Origin: Choanephora cucurbitarum
Taxonomy: Eukaryota > Mucoromycota > Mucoromycetes > Mucorales > Choanephoraceae
NCBI GenBank assembly: GCA_025331435.1
Contig: JAIWNI010000001.1
Location: forward strand, 62,001 to 126,000
Length of the DNA: 64,000 bases
Direction of reading: 5' to 3'
The notes under the pieces were generated by a model. It saw only the letters and a list, made by a program, of their open reading frames with translations. It had not been told where the DNA came from and searched no databases. A program made the translations under genes and the position numbers. Positions 12,734 through 25,200 of the stretch are shown piece by piece (the stretch's first letter is position 1; each line of letters opens with the position of its first letter).

Positions 12734-15700
12734 ATGGCCAAAGGCTTCTTTTCTCGCCTATTTGGTGGATTAGCAAAGAATAACAAAAATAAAAATGCGT
12801 CGCAATCAGATTCTCCAGCACCAGATGTTAAGCGACCACCATTAAATCAAATAGCATCTTCTAATAAAATCAGCCATACGTCAATACCACCAGAACAGTC
12901 CAAACCATCTCCATCACGGAAACCCATACCACTACTACCTCAATCACAACAACTGTCAAAAAAGTCTTCATTACTACGGATAGATAAAGACGAAGAATTA
13001 TCTTATTTTGCTTCAGACACTAAAAACAGATTGACAGACATGAACGAATTTATAAATACCTCAAATAAGAACGATACATCATTGTACATGAAGAACCTAG
13101 ACCGTCTCTCAGATCATGTCAGTTATCAACGAAATAGCATTAACGACGAATACTTGACTATATCTTCAGCAGCATCATCTAAACTTTCCTTACAAGATGC
13201 ATTATTTTCACATCTTTCTATGTCAGATTGTCAGTCAGAGGCATCTGAATACTCTGACTTCCCAAAGATAGCAGTGCATGCTCCATTTGAACGACCCATT
13301 TCAGTCGCTTCGAGTATTCAACTTATAGGCCCAGAAGACACTCTGTCCATTCAGGAAGAAGCTATGCATTACGAAAAGCAATTTTGCGATGTTTACATGA
13401 ATGCATTACGCTGTTTATCAACAAATCCATTGGAGGCGCTACAGATGTTTGAGTGGCTAGCACGTCATGGCCGTCAAGTTTACAATAAGCTCAACAAAAG
13501 AACACAGGACTTGGTATCGCTTGCTCAATATCGTACAGGAAGAATGCTATACGAGTCGCACAGTTCTCAACAGGAACAAGAAGGTTATACATATCTTATC
13601 GAGTCATCCCAAAATGGTCATGTTCGTGCAACCTTCATCTTAGGCTTCTATGCTGAGCAAAAAGGAGATCTCGATCGAGCCTGTCAATTATACCACCAAG
13701 CAGCTGTATTAGGGCTTCTACCAGCCAAGGTAGCTTTTGGCAACATTTTACTGTTTAAGAAACAAATTAATGGGTTTCAGCATGAAGATGCCATCCGGAT
13801 GTTGGATGAGGCTTCACGCCAGGTAACACTAGCATTAGATTAAAAGAAATCTATGGAGACACATTGTGAGACTAACGATGCTATCTTAGGGGCATGCAAT
13901 TGCTTCACTCTCTTTAGCACTGTACTACGAAAAAACAAATCAAATTGAAAAAGCTGCGTTCTATTGCCAACATGTTCAGATCTCACCTTCCAGTCCTATA
14001 TATTGTATCAGTCAGTATCAAATCAGTATAATTTATCTAAAGGCCGGAAAGACATTTATAGGAAAGGCTTTTGAGTGCATGGCGTCTGCAGCCAGAGCTG
14101 ACTACTATGAAGAAGATGGTTCATTAACTAAGTTCACACCTGCACTACGTAAGTTAGGTGTCCTGACCTTGCTGGGTATAGGCACAGCCAAGAACGCTGC
14201 CGCCGCATTTCAATTCATTCAAGAAGCTGCTAAATACGGTGACGAACCTGCCAATATTCTTTTGGGACAAATGTATCTTATGGGACTAGGCTGTCCAGCT
14301 GTCGACCGTTCTCGTGCGATGGAGATATTTATCAACTACCAAGACAACATTGCAGCCAAGCTGTCTCGTGGTCTACTGATCATGCAGGAAAACCCACAGC
14401 ATGCCTATCGTGAATTTATTGACGTACTTCGTCATGAGCCAACTGCATTTGATCAAGAAAATTGGAACATTCGGGCTATCAAGTATGAAGCAAGTGTTCG
14501 TATTGCTATCTGGGAATACAATGGTATCGGTGGTGCTGAAAAGAATCCAGTCCGGGCATTCCAGACCCTCAAGCGACTCTCTGAAGAATGTAACTATAGC
14601 GGTGCATATTACTGGCTAGCCTGGGCTTATATTGAAGGCATCAAGTTAGATGACGGTACTGAGATTGTTTCCAAGGATCTTGACTTGGGGTTCAACTATC
14701 TCCTGCAAGGCGCAAAGCAAAACAAAGCTGATTGCCAATACTGCTTGGGCCTTATGTTAAGAGATGGCTATACAAATCAACATTACAATAAGAAGCATGC
14801 CTTTTCCTTCTTTCTTGAAGCAGCCAATCTAAACTACCCTCCTGCTCTGACACAAGTAGGCGTCTACTATTTTAGCGGTAGTCTTGGTGTTGAAAATGGT
14901 CGTGATCTCGATAAAGCGTTCGCCTACTTTACAGCTGCTGCCAAACACAACGACTCATTGGCTATTCAGTATCTAGCAGATTACATGATCAAGAACACAG
15001 CAAGTGGCCCTATCAATCGTTATCAAATTTACACTGAACTCAATCGTGCTGCTGGTGTAGATCGTGACCCAATTGCCTACCGAATGCTTGCACTTGTGGT
15101 CAACAGCGGAATCGATCTTCGAGAAACTTATGAGAATACAGTTTCACCTTGCTATCCAGTCTATCCTGATTTGCTATCCATCTATCAAGAATCAAAAACT
15201 GAAGCGCTTATGACAAATACTGATATCAAATTTCGTTTCACGTTGCACTGTCTTTGGAAAGCTATTGAGTTACAAGACCATAGCTCTGGTCAATACTTGT
15301 GTAACTTTTACCACAGGATGAGCGAAGATGATATCATCAAGACAATTGAAACGTTTGAGAAAGTAGAGACTCGTGTTCCAGACAAGTAAGTTTAAACTTT
15401 CACATAAACCTAAAGGAAACAATTAGTAATATATCTGTAAAGGCTGAGTATTGCCTATGCTCAATTCTTAAAGAAAGCCAAAAATAGAAGCAGTGCATTG
15501 ACCAAGTTTATTGAGGTTGCATCGTACAATGATGTGACTACAAGTATTGGCTGGAATTCTAGGTTAGAGGCTGCTAAGCTGATTGTAATGGAGAACCAAG
15601 GCAAAGCACGAAGTAAAGCATTGGTTTTCTCTTGGTTAAACGAGATGGTCAAATACAATGGAAAAAACTTGTTTATTCCTTTCATTCTACTAGGTATAAA

Positions 15701-18031
15701 TTTCAACCTTCTTTTGTTTGTTTATGTTTCTATTTGTTTGGTGACATGGAAAATATTAATCTGTGAATTAACCTTCTTTTATATTAGCTAAATGTCATGA
15801 AAATGAAATCTGTGCCAATTGCGACAAACTCTTTGCCATTACATGTTATCAAAACGCTCTGAAATGTAAATCTACAGATGTTTCTCTTGAGGTGCAAGCA
15901 AGAATAAAGCTAGCCGAAGCATACTATCAGTCCTTCAATGATGCACTACTTCAAGAGCAACTGGATGTATTGATGCCTTTATTGGAATTGATCAATGATA
16001 GTTCAGAAAAACAACAGAGATCATCAGACTTGTATTACTACAAAGGTACACATATAAAAGTTATTTTTCTCTCATCTCATAGGTGCACTAAATCGCAAAT
16101 TACCTTTTTCGTTATTGTTTTCTCCATTTAGGCTTGTTGGCTTTACATAATGGAACCATTTTCAATTATCGCAAAAAGGCAATTTTTTATCTTTCTAAAT
16201 CCCAGGAGCTTGGTAATATATTAGCTTGTCTTGAATTAGGATATCTCTATGGTACAATGGAAGGTGAAGAAGAACAAGCTAGTGTATGCTTCGAAAAAGT
16301 AGAAAGCAGCAAGGCTACAGCTATTTCTTTTAAAAGTCGTATCATTGAAGCTATGGTACAAATGCGAACTGAAAGAATCAAGACAGACAGCGACTATTTT
16401 GTTGAAATCAAAAAGATGAAACTTGCAGCTGGTATCACTTATAGTTATTACAACATGGAACGTCAAGCACTTGATTGGCTTCAAGAAATCTCTGATGAGC
16501 CATTGGCTCAAATCATGATCCTCTACTACAAGATGAAGGAGCCAAAGGAACGCATTGCTGCCAATATTCAGCGCATCTCTGAGCTGATGAGCCCTTATGA
16601 AGCTATGCATATGCTTGATTATTATGGCCGTATGGCTCTCAGTTATGGCCAATTCCGACTTGGTCAATGTTATGAACATGGTCATGGTGTGACTATTGAT
16701 CATAACAAAGTACTTGACTTCTATAGTAAGGCATGCGCCTTTTTACAAAACAAGGAAACGTATGAAAGATTAGCCGAAATTTCTGACAAAAGTGGATCCA
16801 ATGAAGACCTGTTTCCAACTCTTTATAACGTGAGTCGAAATGATCCCACTGCCTTGTTTCGATTAGGACAATACTACCATGCTAAAGAGCCTACAGATGA
16901 CCCTGATGTACCTTGCAAGAAGGCAGCTGACCAATATATGAAAGCCGCTCAAGCAGGTCATGCAGAGTCATGCTATTACTATGCCAAGTACTGTATTCAT
17001 CGTGTTCAAAAAAACTCGCCTATAAATGCCGCAGTTAAGTCCAAGAAAGCAGTCAACTACTTGCGTATTGCTGCAGGCAAAAACCATGGTCCCTCTTTCT
17101 ATGAACTGGGTAAATTGGAGATAGCTGCTGGTCTCTATGAAGAAGGTGTTGAAGATTTGAAGGAAGCTGATTTCTTAAATTATGGTGCTGCAAGCTTTGA
17201 ATTAGGCGAACTGTATTCCAACGGATTTGTTGGATCAATCTCTAATCAAGTGACTTACCGCCTTGCACAGAATAACGAAAAATCCTACAGCTATTATTTA
17301 CGCGCCATTGAGCGAGGTTCTCCTCTTGCCATGATTCGTATCGGCAGTCTTTACGAGACAGGTGCCCTTGGGGAAATCAATCTGTCTATGGCTCGTGAAT
17401 GGTATACAAAGGCCCTACACAACAACAGTCTTTCTGATGGTGCTGCTGAATATGCTTTGGGCTGCTTAGAAGAAACTGCCTTTGTTAATGCATCAGCTAC
17501 TGAGCAGCAACGAAAGTCAGCATTTGAATGGTTCATGCAAGCCTGCCAAGCCAAGCACAAACTTGCTCGATTTAAAGTTGGCTGCTATCTGTTGAATGGT
17601 TGGGTTTCTCAAACTACACCTCAAAAGGATATTGAGCTAGGTCATCAGATGTTACAAGAAGAAAGAAATAATGGTAATGTGATGGCGATGAAGGAATTGG
17701 CTAGATACTATGAAAGACTAGAGCAACCTCAAAAGGCTTTTGACCATTGGCGTAAAGCTGCTACCTTGACAGATCCTGAAGCGTATGAATTTATTGCTGC
17801 ATGTTTTGAGAAGGGACTCTTAGGTCAACCTGTTAACTTGGAGGAAGCTACGATTTATAGATCACTTGCTCTTGATGCTCGTAAGTGAATGAGAAGAATT
17901 ATAAGCAAAGGGAAAGAACGAAAGCGGTCATTAACATATTCCTTTTCTATCTAATAGGTAAACAAGCAGTAGAAACACAGCGTAGTGTTGTAGGTTTCAA
18001 ATCTGATTTTTCAGATGAACGACTACGATAA
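12734..18031 (+). CDS. Large Sel1-repeat scaffold protein, 6 exons, 1638 aa
   Basis: Exons are 12734-13822, 13890-15385, 15443-15693, 15788-16045, 16132-17880 and 17958-18031, with introns of 57-94 nt and consistent phases. The first 215 residues are low-complexity (S, P, K, Q). From there to the C-terminus the protein is a long array of Sel1-like/TPR helices, seen as repeated patterns such as ATFILGFYAEQKGDLDRA, ANILLGQMYLMGLGC, FRLGQCYEHGHGVTID and MIRIGSLYETGALGEI, each with the A-x2-LG-x-Y and G-V/L spacing. Sel1 solenoids bind other proteins; fungal examples activate chitin synthase or act in ER quality control. No signal peptide or membrane segment is visible, so it is probably cytosolic. 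A specific partner cannot be named. It is much longer than Skt5/Chs4-type activators. Confidence 0.88.
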
Positions 18032-19041
18032 ATATGTTATTCCATCTTCTTCCCTTCACAATTGCTTCTTCCCAAGCTCATTTCTACATCCTATGTATAT
18101 CCTTCTTATAATCATTTATAATTGTATATAGAATTCTTATTTACGTGTAATTATCCATACAACCTGTTATTATCCACATATGAATATCCCTTAAACTGTA
18201 CTCTTATGAATCATACCTTCTTTTCTGACACTCCTTTATTCATCTAACATTATTATTGTATATTCTATTTTATGTCCCTTAGATTTTATTAATTTATTAT
18301 ATGTTACCTCTCTATTATCTACTCATAATCCATTAAAGTCTTATAAACCAACTCACCAAAAAAGAGTTTAGAAATTATCGACTTACATAAAAGCTTTGGC
18401 TGCTTGAAAACACTGAGCTTGTTTCGTGCAAAGCGTTCTTGTCTCATGAAGCTCTTGGTCTCAAAAGATCGACTTGTAGCAAGAAGTAAAATTGTTTAAG
18501 TAACAATTCGTTTGTATCGGGCCGGACCATTTAAGCTAAAATGGTGGTTATGCACTATCATAGCTATCATCACCAAAGCTCATTTGTATCACTCTTATCT
18601 GAAAAAATTAGATCAAGTATGTCTTGATATTCGAAACTTCTTTATTTTGTTCATAAACATCATCTTGTTGAAAGTAAACCCCATTCAATTGATAGTTTTG
18701 AATTGAACAAAGAAGCATTGAAAAATAGCAATGAATCTTTCGGCTCACTGATAGTTACATTAGCAACAGTCGACAAATTTGTCGTCAATGAAGGTTTCTT
18801 TGACTGTCATGTTTATTTTTGCATAACCAGTTATGCCTTGCAAGAAACACGATATAGGCACAAGCATCAAATTGAGCATATGTTTATAATCAAGAAGATC
18901 TTATTACGTTATTATTTTTATAAGTACATATACATGTTACAAATATTTGTTTGAACAATTGTTGGTAAAATAGATAGATATAGCAAAGTTAGGCGATTTC
19001 TCAAGATATATACACATACAGTCATACGTATATCCCACTGC
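18032..19041. other. Convergent intergenic region
   Basis: About 1 kb between the stops of the Sel1 gene (plus) and the membrane protein gene (minus). It is very AT-rich with T-rich 3' end signals. The short frames at 18512-18954 show no domain or codon pattern and are probably chance. No repeat or RNA gene is seen. Confidence 0.5.
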
Positions 19042-20190
19042 CTAATATGGGGCTTTGCTGGCATCATCAGGCTTGTAGATATTTTGCTGAGGTACATGTG
19101 CATTAGCATTGTACTGCTGTTGTCCTGCAACACCAGAATGTAAATTATGATTTGTATGCATGGGTTGCTGTGGGGAATAGGCTGTAGCAGAAGTACTATT
19201 GTCATAATAATAAGCATTGTTGTTGTCATAGTATTCCTGTTGAGGGTTGTAGTAATATCCGCCCTGTTGTTGCTGTGGCTGCATGCCATAATCCATTGAA
19301 TTATCATAATAATTTCCATAGTTATTATAGCCATAAGCGTCATCCTGATAGTAATTGCCTTGTTCGTTCAATCGAGGCAATGTAGGCGAAACTGTCTTGT
19401 TGTTCATTGACATAGGAGCAGCTGCTGCAACACCAGCACTAACCGCACCAGCACCGGCAGATGCGCTATTGATGTTGGTTTTATGTTGATGAGGGAAATC
19501 GCCTAGGCCATAATCTTCAAAATCATTTTTCTTCTTCTGACGTTTAGTGCATCCTCCGCGACGATTGATACAAGCAATCACACCACCTATCAAGGCAAGA
19601 CCCACTAAAATAGTTCGAATGTGTTATTATGGTAGCACAAATATGTGTTCATGTATTTTGGTTTGATCTAAGCAAATAAACTTACCAACACCGCCTACTA
19701 CAGAACCTATAATGATAGGCGTAGTATTTTGATGATTATCAGGTGATTGAGTAGTAGTAGGTGAAGGTGCTGCAGATGTCATTGAGCTAAACGAAGAGGT
19801 GCTTTCTGATGTAATTGAAATAGAAGCAGGAAGCGAAGTTGAAGATAGAGTTGTTGTACTGCTTCTAGAAGGGGCGATGGTCGAAGTAGTTGAGGGTACT
19901 ACTACAGACGAAACAATGGAGCTAGATGAAGGTTGGAGAGTAGAAATTGAGCTACTCGAAGGTAATGCTGAAGACGAAGAAGGAACAGGCTGAGTAGTGA
20001 TAGCTGAGATGGGATCAGAAGTTGCGGAAGGTAGAGCTCTGCTACTTGTTACAGATGCTCTTTGTGTTGTTGATGCAGCAGCAGAAGAAGTAACAATTGG
20101 ATCATCTGAAATTGAAAGCTGTGCTTCACTGGCTGTCAATAAGAATAATAGAACAAAGGTGGTTGATAATGTCTTTGAAGATAATCGCAT
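19042..20190 (-). CDS. Mucin-like single-pass membrane protein, 2 exons, 355 aa
   Basis: Minus-strand exons are 19686-20190 and 19042-19604, split by an 81-nt intron inside the membrane segment. Residues 1-23 form a clear signal peptide (hydrophobic LSTTFVLLFLLTASEA). Residues 24-150 are almost only S, T, A and P, as in heavily O-mannosylated cell-surface stalks. One transmembrane helix follows (PIIIGSVVGG joined to VVGLALIGGVIACI, about 157-181) with a basic stop-transfer (NRRGGCTKRQKKK). The cytoplasmic tail is rich in Y, N, Q and G, with YYQDDAYGYNNYGNYYD. The layout is that of Mid2/Wsc-type wall-stress sensors, but there is no WSC or other cysteine domain, so the function is open. A paralogue-free surface glycoprotein is the safest description. 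Confidence 0.85.
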
Positions 20191-22282
20191 GATTCAAATG
20201 AGAAGGACTAGTCTATAATGATAGTAGTGTTGTATAGTATGTAACAATAGAGAAATATGAAAAGAAAAAGAAGAGAAAAAAGGAAATCAAAAAAGTCTCT
20301 TGAACTAAAGACACCAAATCTTTTCAGTTTTGAGGTATTACCGCAATATTGATTGTGTCACTCAAACAGTAACATCGGGTAAGGTCCACAAAGTAATAAA
20401 ATTGGTTATCTTACACGGTATTTCTTACAAGTTACTTACCTGAATGAAGAACAATAAGCTTTCTCATTCGTTTTTGACATTCTTTCTTTTTTAGTTTATT
20501 TCCAAACAACAAAAATCAGATAGTTGATGTGTATTGGTAGAGTGAAAAGAAGAATCGACATGCATTCTGTATCTAAGAAATGGATGTCACACATAGGGTA
20601 CTAATTCATGTACACGAAGTCGAAACAAAGAAAAAAAGCTTAAACAGGTGTCAATATTCAGAACCAGTAAGTTGAACAAGGCTTTTCGTCCAATAGTCAG
20701 CATCTATTCGTTAGAACACCATTCATCTTTCTTTTGCCTAAAGTATGAGAAAAAAATAAGATCAGTGTACCTTATTGTTATTTTGCGCAAGTACTATAGT
20801 TGCTTTTTTATTTAATCGTTTTTATGTCAAATTAGCCCTCCTGTTACTTGATAATATCGTCATTCTGATTATAACATCCTTACAAAAGTATTTCGGTTCA
20901 GAAACTATTTATTTATTTTTTAGTTCCTTTTTCTTTATCTTTAATAAAAAGATCATAAAAAAATACAATGTCTCACGTTTTGTGTGATACAATTTCTGTG
21001 TAACACCCAATGCTCATCACGTCTAACCAATCAGCTCAAAAATTAGATAAAAGTTTATTTCTCTTTTCTTCTTAGTTACATATTGAAAGGCTCTGACAAT
21101 AGTAGGGATTCAGAAGAACAATGTTCTATCTACGTCTATTTTTGTACAGTCAGCTGTATTATCTCTTTTGTTTCGGCAGATATCTATGAGATAATATAGT
21201 TTTTGTCTGCTTGTTATTAACCAAGCACGAATTGGGGCTTAAGCAATTTGTTTGGATACAAGTTTGTAGTCTTGGCTATTGACACACCTAAGAGAACGAG
21301 GCCTATGAATTACCATTAACACACCTCATCAGGATAGAATGTAACAGTGCTTCTAGTAGAAGGTTACATTAAACAAAAACAACTCCTGTATTGTTTGTCT
21401 AATCATCAGTAGACATGCAAAGGGCTTGAATCCAAGCTTGCTTTGATCATCCCTACTTCCAAAGTCAAAGAGAACTTTTTCTGCATGATTGAACAGCTCA
21501 AGATATAAGACGCTCCAAGAGGGCGTACAATGAATCCGGCTTCAGCATGCGTAGATCTGAATTTGTCTTGAAGGAAAAATATACAGGCCTCCTAACCTGC
21601 TAATAGAAGTGTATCAATTATAGCAAATGTAAATCTCTTTATTGGTCACACACTTGCTTATGTAAAACCAAAAGTCCCTCGCCTCACAAAGCATATGATT
21701 GCAATAGGAAGATCATTTGAGGATCTCTTTGTCTTACATTTGATTGGCTAACATTTAGTAAACTAATTTCCTTGATGTAAATAGTTCCCTTTGATTGAGT
21801 AATTCTACTTCTTTAACATAGTTAGGCTTTAAATGTTATCTTTATTAATTACGCAACCTTATAGTGATATCACGACGAAAAGAAAATCAACAGGATCTCT
21901 TGATGAGCTTCTTGAAACCATAAAGTGATATTCTGTATACCAATAAAGCTTCTGAAGAGAAAAAAGACGCGATAAATCACTCTTTGCAAGCACAAATTTT
22001 ATTTTCGATAGTACTCTTTGTAAGAGTTATGCTGTTTCTAAACTCTATCTTAGAACAACTCTCAGCTTATGCTATAAGCATTCAGTTCTTCTTTATCTCT
22101 TCAACACATCAATAGATTCAGTCAACAATCTACCCTAAACTGCTATAGTTGGTTCTTCTCTACAATGGTCTACACTTCAATACGCGTGATTTTCAAAATG
22201 CAATTTTTAAAGTTGCACGCATACACCTTATTCATTTTTTCAAAATAGTTTTCTTGTTCATTTTATTTCTCCTGCTGAATGC
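20191..22282. other. 2.1-kb divergent intergenic region
   Basis: This spacer lies between the membrane protein start (minus) and the Pol alpha start (plus) and must hold both promoters. It is AT-rich with poly-A/T runs. The frames at 20775-20987 and 22149-22364 lack domains; the latter overlaps Pol alpha exon 1 in another frame. No tRNA-like fold, transposon end or tandem repeat is apparent. Confidence 0.5.
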
Positions 22283-25200
22283 ATGTCCCACAAACGATCA
22301 AACGATGAGTTGCCTCCAAAGGAGAGCCCTCAAAAGAGACAGAGGAGCAATCAACCAGAGGTAGTTGATTACTTTCAGCCTGACTAGATACTAAGCATTC
22401 GTTAGACTGAAGCTGGATCATCAAAAAAGAAACACAACTTAAGCGAGAGATTTTATAGCAGTTTAGTGCAATGTAAGTCGATCTATTTCACTTGATCTCG
22501 TTCAACAAAACTGATAATAAGATCTCAACAGCAATCACAAGTGAGATCTTTCACTTGGGAGCTAGCGAGAAAAAGCAAGAAAACGTCTTTACTGGCAATA
22601 TAAAGATAGAGAGAAGTGATCAGACAGACACACAACTGCCTGATCGTCAGCAAGGCGACACTCAAGAATATTCAATTGCAAAAAGCGAAGAGGATGCAAT
22701 AGAAAGCGACGATGATGTTGATCAATTTATACTAAATAATGAAATTCTTTCTATTCTTGACAATCCACATCTCTCGCAAGCTTACTCTAGCCAGGGCATA
22801 AATAGTGCTGTCCGAGAAGAATTGAAAACACATTTACAAAATGTGATTATTGATGCTGGAGCTTCCAACACGAACTCCCAAGCTTCATTCAGTATCAGAA
22901 ACAACAGTAGTAGTAATAGTAATCATGCTAACAGCTCATCTGGCACGGAGATAGCTTTTGCCGAACCATCTAAAAGTCAAATTACTGATAAGTCTAGTAT
23001 ACCAGATTCTGAAAGTGATGAAAACGACGTCTTTTACGATGCCAACGAGATTGATTTTGGTAAAGAAGTATCCACTGAGAAACAGGGTGTGATAAGCGAG
23101 AGTTCAAATCTCTCGTTCTCAGTCAAAACCCAACCTGAAAGTCAAGGACATCAACAGCAAACAACAGAATCAAATCCACCAGACCATATGGCCAATAGTG
23201 TTACTCATTCTCAGGAACCTCATCCTGTATGCTTAGATGTTGCTGTTTCTGAGCAAGAAGATTGGACAAAAATAATGGATGAACTCTTTGATGATCCATC
23301 GACACCAAAGAGTAACTCCTCAAAAACGTTCGATCCTGTTCCTTCTGATGACGAACAGCCATCTACCGAAATGCCTGTTAGCACAACTGAAAACGAAGAG
23401 CAAAATCCAGTTGAAGAGGAAAACTGGCTGGAATTTATGGATGATCTCTTTGAAGATCCAACAACACCAAAAAGCAGTGAGTCAACAGCATCCGACCACA
23501 TGCCTTTGGATGAAGAGCAATCGTCTGCCGATGTTTCAGCAGAGGCAATGGAAGATGAGATGGCAATAGATGAGCAGAGCGAAAACGAGAAAGACCAAGA
23601 AGAAAGTGAGAGTACAGATTTGATTGAGCCACAGCCAGTTCTCCAGATCAATACACAGGTTGTTCCGGTGCATTGGGAAGAAGACATGGCTCGATCGATT
23701 CGTTTCACGCCACACCATTTATTTGAACCCACGAAGTTTAGACCAAAGATGCCGTGCGAGAAAAAAGCATTTGATCTGGAACTATGGTGGTATGATGCGT
23801 ATGAAGATTTTAATAAAGGCACAGTCTATCTTTTTGGAAAGGTAATGAAACTAATGCTTGTTAATAAAGGGAATCGAAGTGTTGACTATATGTTTGCGTA
23901 TATTAATCCTTGTTATCGCCTTTAGAGTTACAATGATAAAAGCAATTGTTATGAAAGTTGTTGTGTTCAATTGCAAGGTATCCAAAGAGAAATATACATC
24001 CTCCCAAGGCAGTACAAAACAGACGGTAAGCTGTTTACTATAACTCAAACTGTCCTATATTTTGCTAACTCTCATCTATGTCTTCATTAGATAATGGGGA
24101 TCAAACAAATGAGAAGGTCTCCTTGGATGATGTTGAAAATGAGTTGGCATTATTGCTACAGCGAAAAGGGATAGAAAGCTTCCAAATGCAAACATGCAGT
24201 CGCAAATACGCTTTTGGTACTATTGAAATTCCTGCGGAAGCAACCTACATAAAGTTGAACTACAGTTACAAGGACTATGAATTACCTACTACATTAAATG
24301 GAAGAACATTTAGTCATATATTTGGTGCGAACACAGGACCACTAGAGCACTGGATTGTCCAAAGACATATCATGGGTCCCTGCTGGATCAGAGTTACAGA
24401 TGCATTGATTGCTGATGGAGCGCAGTCATGGTGCAAGCTAAATACGATTACTACAGGCATACATACTTGCACTGTTATTGAACAAGAGAGAACAATACCC
24501 CCTTTGACCATTCTATCTCTAAATGCAATTTCGTATATGAATCCATATACTAATTCAAACGAGATCGTCGCCGTCAGCGGATTTGTTCGTAAGAATGGTA
24601 AGTTAACACAACTGCTTGAAGTACAGACCACACAGAAACTAAAAAAGTTTTTATTGTTATCTGTGCAAAGTTGCTATTGATGAAGCAGATGTCACACCTA
24701 TAGACGCTACCTGTTTTACATTTGTTCGTCTACTGCCAAAAACAGAATACACAGAGAATATGATTAACGCAGCTAAACAGACTCCTAATCACCACATCTT
24801 TTTAGAAGCCACAGAGAAAGCTTTGCTCAATGGTCTCATAAACACCATTCATCGTTTGGATCCAGATATTTTAGTAGGCCATGACTTTTATGGGATCTGT
24901 CTGAATCTACTGTTATGCAGAATGAAGCATTTAGACATTGTGCATTGGCATAAGATTGGCCGAATCCGTCATCGTAAATGGCCCAAATCAGTTGCCTCTT
25001 CATCTTCTGCTTTGCTAGGTGAATCCTCATTTCAAGAACGCCGCATGATGGCTGGTAGAATTGTGTGTGATACATTCATGGCATCTAAGGACTTGATCAA
25101 AAGCAAATCATATGATTTGACAGAGTTGGCCTCCTCTCAATTGCATGTTGTCCGTCATTCTATTGAACCTCATCAGCTCAGAAACTACTTCAGCCAGGAT

